A stretch of DNA of 17,908 nt from Phoronis ovalis (taxonomy: Eukaryota; Phoronida; Phoronidae): positions 1 through 17,908 of the forward strand of contig JAOXYB010019283.1 of assembly GCA_028565635.1 (NCBI GenBank). The letters run 5' to 3'. The position numbers and the translations under genes are program-made. How positions within the stretch are numbered: position 1 is the first letter of the stretch; each line of letters begins with the position of its first letter. Shown here one piece after another: positions 11,201 to 17,908 of the stretch. The notes beneath the pieces are model-generated. The model had not been told where the DNA came from. It saw nothing but the letters and a program-made list of their open reading frames with translations, and did not search any database.

Positions 11201-14200
11201 CACACCCCCACCAAAAAATAACTTGAGTACCCCCCCGGGCTAGTAACTAAGGGCAAGCCAAACTAAGTCTGTTATGCTTAGTTTTCAAATCACATTTTCA
11301 TATCACAACCGTGTTATTTCCTATGAGGAGCAAGGTTTATACAAGTCAAAGACTTTTTTTATTAACAAGATTTTAATGTTAATTGCCCACATCATGCCAT
11401 TTTACTTGGGAATGCTCAAAATGGCAAGCTCATGGCAGTAGTTATTTGTGTGGCACTACCGAGTGAACAAAGCCTAATAAATACCTCCAATTGAAACTCC
11501 AATATAAGCAGCATATAGTAGGAATGATGTAAGGTCACCAACTGTTATCTGAGACTGGTTCATTAGACTTCCTCCATAGTATAACACAGAAAGAATGATG
11601 AGATTTCCTGACAGACCAGCCTGTAGAAGAAGTCAATTTACAAGAAGCTTACAAATACTTATAAAATTCCACAGCATTCTGTTCTCCTGAAATCAAGTGC
11701 AAGAAATTGAGGTGAATGAACATCTTCTACTAAGGACTGTTCCGCTTTCAATTGTACGGGCGGGGCAGGGGGAGGGTGGAAGGCAGTTGAATAGAAATAT
11801 TACGGGTGGTGGGTATCGTACTTAAATACATATTATAGGTGGTGGGGTGGAAAAATAAATCCATTTGACGGGTGGTTGGTATGAAGTTCAGGTCATCCTA
11901 ATTATAATCATGGGTGACCTTACTTACTCTACGATTATTTTGTGCTCTTAATAAACGAAATGGATTGTTATCTAAACTATTTTAAAACTCAAAGAATATA
12001 CAAAGATAGTTGCCAAAATTCCCGGCATCAAATGCCCATGTTATTGAAAATATGAAATGACGTCATTAATGGACATGCGCAGACAGATGTTTGTCTGTTC
12101 CATATCCTGCTTTGGGTGTACATGTGTTTCGGCAAGTGAGGCTTTAATATTACATTTGAAGTTGATTTAAACTGTGCATTGATAATCTCAGAGTTAAAAT
12201 GGAATGCCTTACAGACTTCTGGACGTATCATCATCAATCGACAAGGTTTTGAATGAATATAATTGACAGATTAGGTAGAGATACTCCCGTGTTTTCGATA
12301 GTCTGGACGAATCTTGCAGGGCTGTCAATTGACATTGTGAGACTTTCAATATATTTAATAAATACAGAATTAATCGCGACAATTATCTCTCGTCGTTGTC
12401 TAAGTTTTATAGCAATCGCAGATTTTAATCAACTTGTAGAATAAAATTTAAGTTGATATATTAATGGAAATTCCCACACCGCAACGATCTCATGTAGGTT
12501 GCACTTGGGAAATTACGAAAAAAAAATTCTGGGTAGTGGGTGTCCATTTTAATTTTAAATTCTAGGTGGTGGGTAGCAGAACAAAATTCATATTCTGGGT
12601 GGTGGGTCTGAAAAAGAAGTGCCTTCCACCCCTCCCATACAATTAAAAGCGGAACAGCCCTAATACAGTTTAAAGTTGCTGCAATAACAAGTACTAGGAA
12701 TATGGCTTTTTAACTTTTTAAAATTATATTTAATTCTACTGAAAGTATGCCATTAGAACTTTGAAGGCATAGTATCTTAAATATTAGAAAACAGTGAAAA
12801 TTAGATTTCTTTTAATAAGAATTGTATGGAAGAAACACCAAAATCATCCCAGTCCTGCAGTTAATTGAGCTTTTAGCGGAACAAAGGTATTAGAAAATGA
12901 AATTAATTGATGAACTACATGACCAAAATAAACAAACCTTTATTGTAAATTCAAAATTTAATACAATCATTATTAATTTCCTGTTATTATATATTGGTTC
13001 TTTAGAATTAATCACTTACTGATCCAAAAAATATTCCTCGTGCAATTGCCTCTTTGTATGATAACTTAAGAACATTTTCTATTTTGGTCTTGTATGATTC
13101 AAGTTCTTTATTTTCTTTAGCAAAAGCTCGTACAGTACGGATATTTGATATTCTCTCTTCCGCAACCTATGGAAGATTTTAACAACTATAATATATAACA
13201 TACATTTATTTAATAACTTGATTAGATATTAAAATACAACCACAAGATACACTGAGGTACAACATATCTGCCATCCTGCGTTCAGAAATTAATTACTTTG
13301 GTATCTGATTTAAGTCATTCTGCAAAATGCTTTGTTACTAGATTGCACTGTCAAATCATACCCATTAAACAAATGTTGACAAAATGCCAAGATATTAACA
13401 AATATTTTACTGTGGTTGCATCGGCCAGAGAATCCTGTGTTTTCTTTGTGATGTTTCTAATATATCTACCATACACAACAGCCCCAGCAGCAACAGGAGG
13501 CACAATACTCAACACTACAGCTGCTAACTTTGGTGATACATAAAACTACAACAAAAACATCAAATATAGCTTTTAAAATTTAATTAGTAACCACAGATCT
13601 GAATGTGCTATGAACTTACAATGTTATCCAGTCCATACTTAGTCAAAGATATCCCAAAGACAAATTTGCTAAAATAAAAACACTTTTTGAAACAAGTCAA
13701 ACTATCAACCCTTGGAGACTACATTATTTCAGCACCGGTGATAAGCTGAGGTGAGCAAAACAGGTGAGATAGCGCTTGTATCAATAATGTAAATTATAAA
13801 CGTAAATTATAAAATGTCTAAATTTTGTTGCCAAACTAAAAATCAGATCGCATTATTATTTTAAAATTACAAGCTCCATTTTTACTACTAAGTGAACTCC
13901 TGTGAAAATGCTGATTGACAGAACTTTACACTGCAGCAGAACATTTTAAAAAAATTTCCCAAGAATGAAATTGTTTAAGCATTACTGCACATGAAATGGC
14001 TACCACATAAATGGAGTTTACCATCAATGTCACTCCACCAATTGCTTGAGCCAAGGAACGTAAACCATCAGAGATGTTCATTGTGACAGATTGCCCAATA
14101 ACGGATGTATCAGTCGAGAGGCGGTTTATTAATTCACCGGTTTTTGCTTTATCAAAGAAAGCTACTTCTTGTCTCATTATGGAAGAAAATAATTGCTCTC

Positions 14201-16993
14201 TTAGTGTAAATATCACTCTTTGTCCTACAATAATCAACAAACTTAATAAAAATTCAATACTTTTTATGCATGAACATCCTGTAAAGTATCAGCCGAATCA
14301 ATAAAGTTGTAATATATACACTATCCGAATTTGGTGAATTCTGGTTCCATGCTGTTTTTGATACACCGTGTTTCTAAACTATCAAGACCAATCATAATAA
14401 TGCACTTTCTTTTAAGGTTTTACCTGTTTAGCATTTATTATCACGGGATATAGTGTAGACCATTTGTACCCCCCCCCCCCCTCCTAGACCAGAACGCTTC
14501 ACACTGGACTTATGGTTGTTACAAGTTTCTCAAGAAGATTTGTATACCTGCCAAGTAAATAAAACCTGAGAGTGACATATTTTTTGGTTTGTGTCCAAGC
14601 ATCGCCAAAGGCGCCGCCCGAGGACCCGAGGCGGGGGTTCCAAGGGGGGATGTGCCCCCTTGTCTTGGCCGGGGTCCAGGGCCTAAGGCGGTCCCTGGAA
14701 GCTGAGGCATATTTGTTGCTCTCTGGTGGCTTCTTGAGCTCTCCTGAGTAGGTTTCCATGAAAAAAACATGTTTGAATGTGTCATTTTTTAAGTTAAGAT
14801 TTTGGTCCCAGAAATTTTCTTTAAAGTTTAACAAAAAATTTTGTGACCAAAACTTTTCCATATGACATAGAAAATGGCATAAAAGCAGTATTTTAATATT
14901 AAAGTCCAAGCGTCTTAGTTTAAGTCGGAGTTCCGGTCAGTAGGGTTCACCACAACAACAAGATTCAAGTAACAACGCCGACGATAAAAACTGTTATAAT
15001 TGCACGTCAAAAAAGTGGTTCGCAGACAGCGACGTCTTTCTTACCTCCGAGGTCAGGGGAGCGAATTCTCTGTCCCTAGATTCCACACTCGCCCAATCGC
15101 GTCAGTTTTTGCTCACATGCGCAGTGAGTATGCCTAGATTCCATGTGGTAATAAAGGCCGACAGATGGCAACTCTATAGACTGATTCTCTGTGCTCCCAC
15201 TACATTTGCAATAGCAACTCGATGCTGGCTTCCCAAGTTTACGTTTTCAGGGATTTATGGTTAAAATCATTCTTTTTAAAATATTTTAAGTATGCGTGAG
15301 ATTTGATTGGCCCGGCGTGACATCGCGAGAAATTACAAAAAGCGTGACTGTCACGCCCAATGCGTGACACTTGGCAGGTATAGATTCGCCTTTTACTAAA
15401 TAATATCGGCATATACACATCTATAACTAACTGCACCAGTATAATATTAAAAACCCTTAGGAGCAATGATAGTCTGTCTAATCCCACAGTTCTATCTTTT
15501 CTCTAAAGAGTTCTCATTAATTTTGTGCTTTTGTAAAAACTTGACCACACAGAGACTCCACGGGGTGTAACACACACACCCATCACAATAATAATACACA
15601 AACCCATAGTGTTTGAGCGTAGCTTGGTGAGATATCTAGCTAGATTGCCACCCTTTTACTAACTACTGATTATCAGCAGTGTGAATAAATACTAATTAAT
15701 GGTTGCATTGTAAGTCATGAATGCAGTGTGAAATATTATTAATTTTATTGTTATAATTGTTATTCACAACTAATAAATATTACAGACTGATTAGTTTTTT
15801 TGTATGATATTACCTGATGTTTGCATAAGGTAAACACGGCCAAAGTTGGCTGCAGCACCAACCAAGAAGATCCCACCTAATACAAAACACACAATTTTTA
15901 GTTTCTCCATCATTTGTCCATCAGTTTGTGACCCTGTGTAAATAATATCAATAATCTTCCCCATACCAAATGGTACCGCCATGGTGGCAGCACTAGAGAT
16001 CAACAATAAACCAACAGCTCCTAAAACAAAAAGAGTACGCAGAGTCAATTGCCATCAGATATTTAGTCAAATAAAAATAATGTGACAACTTTATTTTATT
16101 TAGTATAATTATTATAGTTATATTTGTGCCCATACAATTATATTAAAACATGTATTGACAATTGACAAGAGCTTGATTTTAAACTGAAGAAAGTTAAATC
16201 CTTGATTGACTTACATTTTAATGTACGAATATGGCAAAAAAAATAATCTGTTTTAAGAAGAATCTGATTAATATACAAAGTGACAACTATATGTTAAAGT
16301 GGGTATAGAATCTAGTTGACTGTGCAAAAACCAGATTGTTACATTATATGACTGGTATATAATGCTAGGGTCTCCTGTGTCTTTAAAAAGATTAATAGCT
16401 TGTTTCGACAGAGTAACGCACTACTTGCCATAAAAATCCAGCAACCATCAAGCTTAGATCACCGGCGTCTACTTAATTGTTCACATGATGCCTGAGAAGC
16501 AACTAAGCCAAATCTTAGAACTATTATTTCATTCTTTTTGTTCCCAGCATTATCACTGCTTCTGTATGCCTGATGGTCAATGAATAAAAGAAGCAATATA
16601 TTACTACCTATTAAACAGTAAAAACGAACACAAACCAGCTAATCTCCATTTTTCTGACTGTGCCAAGGTCATCAGTCGCTTCAGATCTGAAGTTCTTGGA
16701 AGTACTCCTTTCACTCTAGAGTCTGTTGGTTCTCCCCTAAGAAATACTCGTCGTACACTAATATGTATAGGTTGGAATGTTTTAGAGCCATGTCTACTGT
16801 TTCGAATTGTCGACGACACTGGCAGAGGTTTTCTAGGAAAGACGTGAAGTTGCCTACGACTTGTACGAGTTAACAAATAAGTTACGTAATCTTTTTTTGT
16901 TGCTGATAGCTTGCACTGTTTCAAAATACCATTGATCGATGATCGAATGCTTGAATTACTAGCATATCTGTACATGAACGCCGTCACAGACAT
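8017..16993 (-). CDS. ABCB10: Mitochondrial ABC half-transporter ABCB10, 11 coding exons (686 aa)
   Basis: A half-transporter of the mitochondrial inner membrane that works as a homodimer. The family is linked to heme synthesis and protection from oxidative stress, and biliverdin has been proposed as its substrate. Coding exons, 5' to 3': 16993-16636, 16020-15814, 14224-14022, 13545-13411, 13166-13020, 11620-11485, 10683-10588, 10042-9836, 9419-9340, 8886-8627 and 8248-8017. They total 2061 nt, all introns are GT-AG, and every junction keeps phase. The N-terminus is basic and Ser-rich with almost no acidic residues in the first 35, as in a matrix-targeting presequence. The membrane domain spans about 110-410. 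The ATPase domain has the A-loop Tyr449, Walker [10 protein letters not shown] (475-483), Q-loop Gln523, signature LSGGQ (582-586), Walker B ILLLDE (602-607), D-loop SALD and H-loop His638, so it is predicted to be catalytically competent. Human ABCB10 is about 738 aa; phrases such as [18 protein letters not shown] and [10 protein letters not shown] are characteristic of it. An in-frame TAA at 17005-17003 precedes the start. Confidence 0.96.
8627..8886 (-). CDS. ABCB10: ABCB10 exon 10: signature motif and Walker B
   Basis: The acceptor CATGTTTTAG|GAACCC continues the Q-loop as [16 protein letters not shown]. It carries [14 protein letters not shown] and KILLLDEAT. Donor ACTAG|GTATTT (phase 2). 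Confidence 0.95.
9340..9419 (-). CDS. ABCB10: ABCB10 exon 9: region up to the Q-loop
   Basis: A short exon of 80 nt. Acceptor TTATGGACAG|GTGGTG; it encodes [20 protein letters not shown] and IGTVSQ, ending exactly at Q-loop Gln523 before donor CAG|GTAAGC (phase 0). Confidence 0.92.
9836..10042 (-). CDS. ABCB10: ABCB10 exon 8: A-loop and Walker A
   Basis: The acceptor ATATTTAG|GTGGAT restores Ser428. It encodes FSYPTR (A-loop Tyr449) and the nucleotide-binding P-loop GPSGSGKST with Lys481, ending RFYDPNE. Donor GAAG|GTAAAA (phase 1). Confidence 0.94.
10588..10683 (-). CDS. ABCB10: ABCB10 exon 7: linker from membrane domain to ATPase
   Basis: The acceptor TTGTTTTCAG|GTTTGAG gives [27 protein letters not shown] in segments of the family linker. 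Donor GAAA|GTAACA (phase 1); the frame past this donor is intronic. Confidence 0.9.
10834..10841 (+). repeat. Left 8-bp target-site duplication CTAGTAAC
   Basis: Identical to 11240-11247 and directly abutting the CCCGGGGGG end of the element. Confidence 0.85.
10842..11239. mobile_element. 398-bp non-autonomous element with 17-bp terminal inverted repeats and 8-bp target duplication (ABCB10 intron 6)
   Basis: The left end CCCGGGGGGATACTCAA and the reverse complement of the right end CCCGGGGGGGTACTCAA match at 16 of 17 positions. The element is flanked by perfect 8-bp direct repeats CTAGTAAC (10834-10841 and 11240-11247), the hallmark of transposition. Eight-base duplications are known for hAT, P and Zisupton-type DNA transposons; the terminal sequence does not tell me which. 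There is no transposase, so it must move in trans. The interior is an array of degenerate units (consensus TAGCAATCCAAAA) starting at 10915, 10941, 10971, 11002, 11032, 11063, 11107, 11138 and 11168. A second copy, in inverted orientation, starts at 17734. Confidence 0.88.
11240..11247 (+). repeat. Right 8-bp target-site duplication CTAGTAAC
   Basis: Identical to 10834-10841. The bases beyond it differ (TAAGGG here, CCCGGG at the left), so the duplication is exactly eight bases. Confidence 0.85.
11485..11620 (-). CDS. ABCB10: ABCB10 exon 6: membrane segments 5-6
   Basis: The acceptor CTTCTACAG|GCTGGT begins [17 protein letters not shown] and continues [21 protein letters not shown]. Donor GGAG|GTATTT (phase 1). 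Confidence 0.92.
11734..12660. mobile_element. 927-bp Harbinger-like non-autonomous element (ABCB10 intron 5)
   Basis: Terminal inverted repeats of about 40-50 bp: the left end begins GGACTGTTCCGCTTTCAATT (11734 on) and the right end, reverse-complemented from 12660, begins GGGCTGTTCCGCTTTTAATT. Both continue through a G-rich run to TGGAAGGCA. TAA flanks both sides (11731-11733 and 12661-12663), the 3-bp TWA duplication typical of PIF/Harbinger elements, whose ends commonly start GG. Inside the ends are direct G-rich units GGGTGGTGGGT at 11804, 11838 and 11870 on the left and 12531, 12564 and 12597 on the right. The middle (about 11900-12500) has no transposase; its frames at 12028-12237 and 12253-12444 lack recognisable motifs. 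Confidence 0.8.
11758..11776 (+). other. Predicted G-quadruplex motif in the left terminal repeat
   Basis: GGGCGGGGCAGGGGGAGGG meets the four-run G3+ pattern with loops of 1-3 bases. It lies on the plus strand, the template strand for ABCB10, so the pre-mRNA carries the C-rich version. Confidence 0.55.
13020..13166 (-). CDS. ABCB10: ABCB10 exon 5: coupling region [15 protein letters not shown]
   Basis: Acceptor TTCCATAG|GTTGCG; 49 codons in phase 0, donor GGATCA|GTAAGT. It carries the ABCB-typical [17 protein letters not shown] helix. Confidence 0.94.
13411..13545 (-). CDS. ABCB10: ABCB10 exon 4: membrane segment FYVSPKLAA...
   Basis: Acceptor GTTTTTGTTGTAG|TTTTATG; 45 codons, phase 0 at both ends, donor ACCACA|GTAAAA. 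Joined directly to exon 3 it reads [13 protein letters not shown], matching human GISMM-FFVSPNLA as I recall it. Confidence 0.93.
13620..13668 (-). other. ABCB10: Candidate cryptic or poison exon in ABCB10 intron 3 (49 bp)
   Basis: On the ABCB10 strand a strong acceptor (TGTTTTTATTTTAG) and a consensus donor (ATT|GTAAGT) frame 49 bases. Exons 3 and 4 join perfectly without it. Including it would shift the frame (49 is not a multiple of three) and bring a TAA within ten codons. It may be an unused decoy or a regulated exon leading to decay of the transcript. Confidence 0.3.
14022..14224 (-). CDS. ABCB10: ABCB10 exon 3: intracellular loop with RQEVAFFDK
   Basis: The acceptor GATTATTGTAG|GACAAAG gives [15 protein letters not shown], then the conserved [21 protein letters not shown] and the start of the next membrane segment. 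It ends at ATG|GTAAAC (phase 0). Confidence 0.93.
14469..14481 (+). repeat. C13 homopolymer
   Basis: Thirteen consecutive C in ABCB10 intron 2, next to the left boundary of the 14546-15382 interval. It is prone to length error in assembly. Confidence 0.8.
14546..15382. mobile_element. 837-bp interval bounded by 14-bp inverted repeats, probable DNA element (ABCB10 intron 2)
   Basis: TATACCTGCCAAGT at 14546-14559 and its exact inverse ACTTGGCAGGTATA at 15369-15382 bound the interval. The right end carries GCGTGAC units (near 15314, 15342 and 15361) and the hairpin GCGTGAC-T-GTCACGC (15342-15356). The left part is strongly GC-rich and contains the hairpin CAAGGGGG-GATGTG-CCCCCTTG (14641-14662). 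Flanks do not show a clear duplication beyond a possible TA, so the exact ends are uncertain, and two elements may be nested. Frames at 14499-14909 are proline- and arginine-rich products of the GC-rich block and are not credible genes. Confidence 0.5.
15814..16020 (-). CDS. ABCB10: ABCB10 exon 2: first two membrane segments
   Basis: The acceptor CTTTTTGTTTTAG|GAGCTG restores the glycine of ...RLAGAVG. It encodes hydrophobic segment 1 ([17 protein letters not shown]), the loop with KIIDIIYTG, and segment 2 ([18 protein letters not shown]), ending RVYLMQTS. The donor is TCAG|GTAATA (phase 1). Confidence 0.93.
16021..16635 (-). other. ABCB10 intron 1: no recognisable content
   Basis: A 615-bp phase-1 intron, AT-rich. 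No repeat boundary or coding potential is seen in it. Confidence 0.6.
16636..16993 (-). CDS. ABCB10: ABCB10 exon 1: start codon and mitochondrial presequence
   Basis: Residues 1-119 and the first base of codon 120. It begins [13 protein letters not shown]; a second in-frame Met at codon 7 is an alternative start. Arg, Lys, Ser and Thr dominate and the first acidic residue is Asp35, fitting an amphipathic import signal. The donor is TTAGCTG|GTTTGT (phase 1). Confidence 0.9.
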
Positions 16994-17372
16994 GATTTTT
17001 GTTTATCTTAATGTAGAAACACGCGAAAGTTCCGGTTGTGACGACAGCTGTTTCCACTCAGAGCACCTGCTCGACTGTTTTCTTGGCGAATAATTAAAAA
17101 CTAAGAAACACGTAGTAAAGTTTCTCATGCTGTCATCTTCACTGGTAATAAAGCTTCACTGGCGATTATATACAATATTTGTCACATCAGTATCAAGTAA
17201 AAAGACAGCGAAAATTAAAGTAAAATGAGCTGACGAAAATAAACTAAATGGGGGCAGCCATTTTGAATCTCGTAATTTCACGACACAAGTCCAGGAACGA
17301 GGAATCTCAGATTCAATAGTCAGCCAAACTTTACTTCAATCTGCAATTCGTATATCATATACAGCTTTATAG
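16994..17372 (-). promoter_or_regulatory. ABCB10: ABCB10 5' UTR and proximal promoter region
   Basis: Upstream of the start codon an in-frame TAA at 17005-17003 closes the frame. The next few hundred bases are non-coding and mixed in composition, and must hold the transcription start unless a distant 5' exon exists. The recognisable element is the YY1-like site, listed separately. No CpG island or TATA box is obvious close to the ATG. Confidence 0.4.
17254..17268 (-). promoter_or_regulatory. YY1-like site upstream of ABCB10
   Basis: The minus strand reads ATTCAAAATGGCTGC, close to the YY1 core AANATGGC, about 265 bp before the ATG. YY1 sites are common in animal promoters, including those of nuclear genes for mitochondrial proteins. 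Confidence 0.35.
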
Positions 17373-17435
17373 CTAGGATATATAAAACTCTAAGAGTTTT
17401 ATATATCCTAGTATAGAGTTTTATATATATCCTAG
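17373..17435. repeat. Near-perfect palindrome plus third copy, containing TATATAAAA
   Basis: CTAGGATATATAAAACTCT (17373-17391) is followed, after a single A, by its exact inverse (17393-17411). A third copy in the inverse orientation with one extra AT dinucleotide lies at 17415-17435. Each unit contains TATATAAAA. Confidence 0.8.
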
Positions 17436-17733
17436 TATAAAGTAACTAGCAAATGCAAGTGTTACTGCTGTTGACTTCTATGACATCATTTTGAACTTTT
17501 CATCAAATATCAAGAAATTGGTGTTCAGAATCTTTTTAACCTCTAGCTGACAAAGAGCATCTTGACCTCTAAATGAATTTTTGATCGTTACCTTTTGACC
17601 TCAAAGTCAGCACTACTTCATACCCTGGGGATGAGTAATTAGTCTGTAGAACTGTTAACCTTTCTGAAAAAAAAACTGCTTGAAACAAATTTCGCACTGT
17701 TTACAGTTTTGTACCTAAAATGTGACCGCTTTG

Positions 17734-17908
17734 CCCGGGGGGGGGTACTCAGGTTATTTTTTGGTGGGGGTGCGCAGCCGAGTTGAAAATTTTGGATTTG
17801 GATTGTATACTTTTCACTGTATTTTTTTTTTATTGCTACCGTAACGATATTCAAAAATTTGGATTGCTACCCACTGTTTACAGCAAATAATTTGGATTAA
17901 TTTTAAAA
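17734..17908. mobile_element. Second copy of the CCCGGGGGG element, cut by the window end
   Basis: Starts with CCCGGGGGGGGGTACTCAGG and is about 90% identical by eye to the reverse complement of 11239 to about 11070, including the internal units (GGATTGTATAC, ATTGCTACC, TTTGGATTGCTACC). Orientation is opposite to the copy at 10842-11239. The far end and its target duplication lie outside; if the duplication is 8 bp, it should be CCGCTTTG (17726-17733). The minus-strand frame at 17639-17854 is a by-product of this repeat. Confidence 0.85.

Noticed and set aside
10842-11239. CRISPR-like interpretation of the 30-31 bp periodic units
   Set aside because: The units are degenerate, the spacers share composition with the units, and the whole array sits between inverted ends in a eukaryotic intron.
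11052-11243. Frame sharing the peptide [21 protein letters not shown] with the frame at 17639-17854
   Set aside because: The shared peptide comes from nucleotide identity of two copies of the same short repeat. The rest of the frames diverge and there is no sign of a conserved protein.
12058-12065. Second TGACGTCA octamer
   Set aside because: It lies inside the Harbinger-like element in an intron. An 8-bp match in 18 kb is not strong evidence of regulation.
13298-13543. 81-codon plus-strand frame
   Set aside because: Antisense shadow of ABCB10 exon 4 and part of an intron.
14499-14909. Two overlapping minus-strand frames rich in Pro, Arg and Gly
   Set aside because: Products of a GC-rich hairpin-containing block inside a probable mobile element in an ABCB10 intron, with no domain.
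16911-17093. 60-codon plus-strand frame opposite the ABCB10 start
   Set aside because: Antisense shadow of ABCB10 exon 1 and its 5' UTR.

Overview
The window is animal nuclear DNA, most likely from a marine invertebrate. It is AT-rich, its genes are split by GT-AG introns of about 240-1600 bp, and the encoded proteins are metazoan orthologues with vertebrate counterparts. There are no bacterial operon features, tRNAs, rRNAs or CRISPR arrays that I can see. The repeat style (G-rich-ended small elements starting CCCGGGGGG) and the gene structure would fit a non-vertebrate deuterostome such as an acorn worm, but that placement is an impression, not a result.

Layout, left to right. (1) 155-385, minus: a coding exon of an unrecognised gene that runs off the left edge. 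(2) About 386-3550: intergenic or 5' non-coding DNA with a short GC-richer block, small palindromes, a consensus CRE octamer and a large imperfect inverted repeat (about 2285-2990). (3) 3588-6197, plus: a complete two-exon BTB-BACK-Kelch gene of the KLHL9/13/26-like group, 609 residues, followed by a roughly 1 kb 3' UTR with good poly(A) signals near 7236. (4) 8017-16993, minus: a complete 11-coding-exon gene for the mitochondrial inner-membrane ABC half-transporter ABCB10, 686 residues, convergent with the Kelch gene. All eleven exons could be joined in phase at consensus splice sites. (5) 16994-17733: ABCB10 upstream region with a YY1-like site and a TATA-containing palindrome. (6) 17734 to the end: the start of a dispersed repeat.

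The ABCB10 introns carry three insertions of apparently different non-autonomous elements: a 398-bp element with terminal inverted repeats and a perfect 8-bp target duplication (intron 6), a 927-bp Harbinger-like element with TAA flanks (intron 5), and an 837-bp interval bounded by 14-bp inverted repeats (intron 2). The first contains nine degenerate units, most of them 30-31 bp apart, and the second has G-rich subterminal units 30-34 bp apart. I see no protein-coding novelty of the 'new system' kind. The most interesting unexplained structures are these internally periodic small elements, a possible 49-bp poison exon in ABCB10, and the large inverted repeat upstream of the Kelch gene.

The two main genes have unrelated jobs (ubiquitin-ligase substrate adaptor; mitochondrial export linked to heme), and nothing in the sequence suggests they act together.
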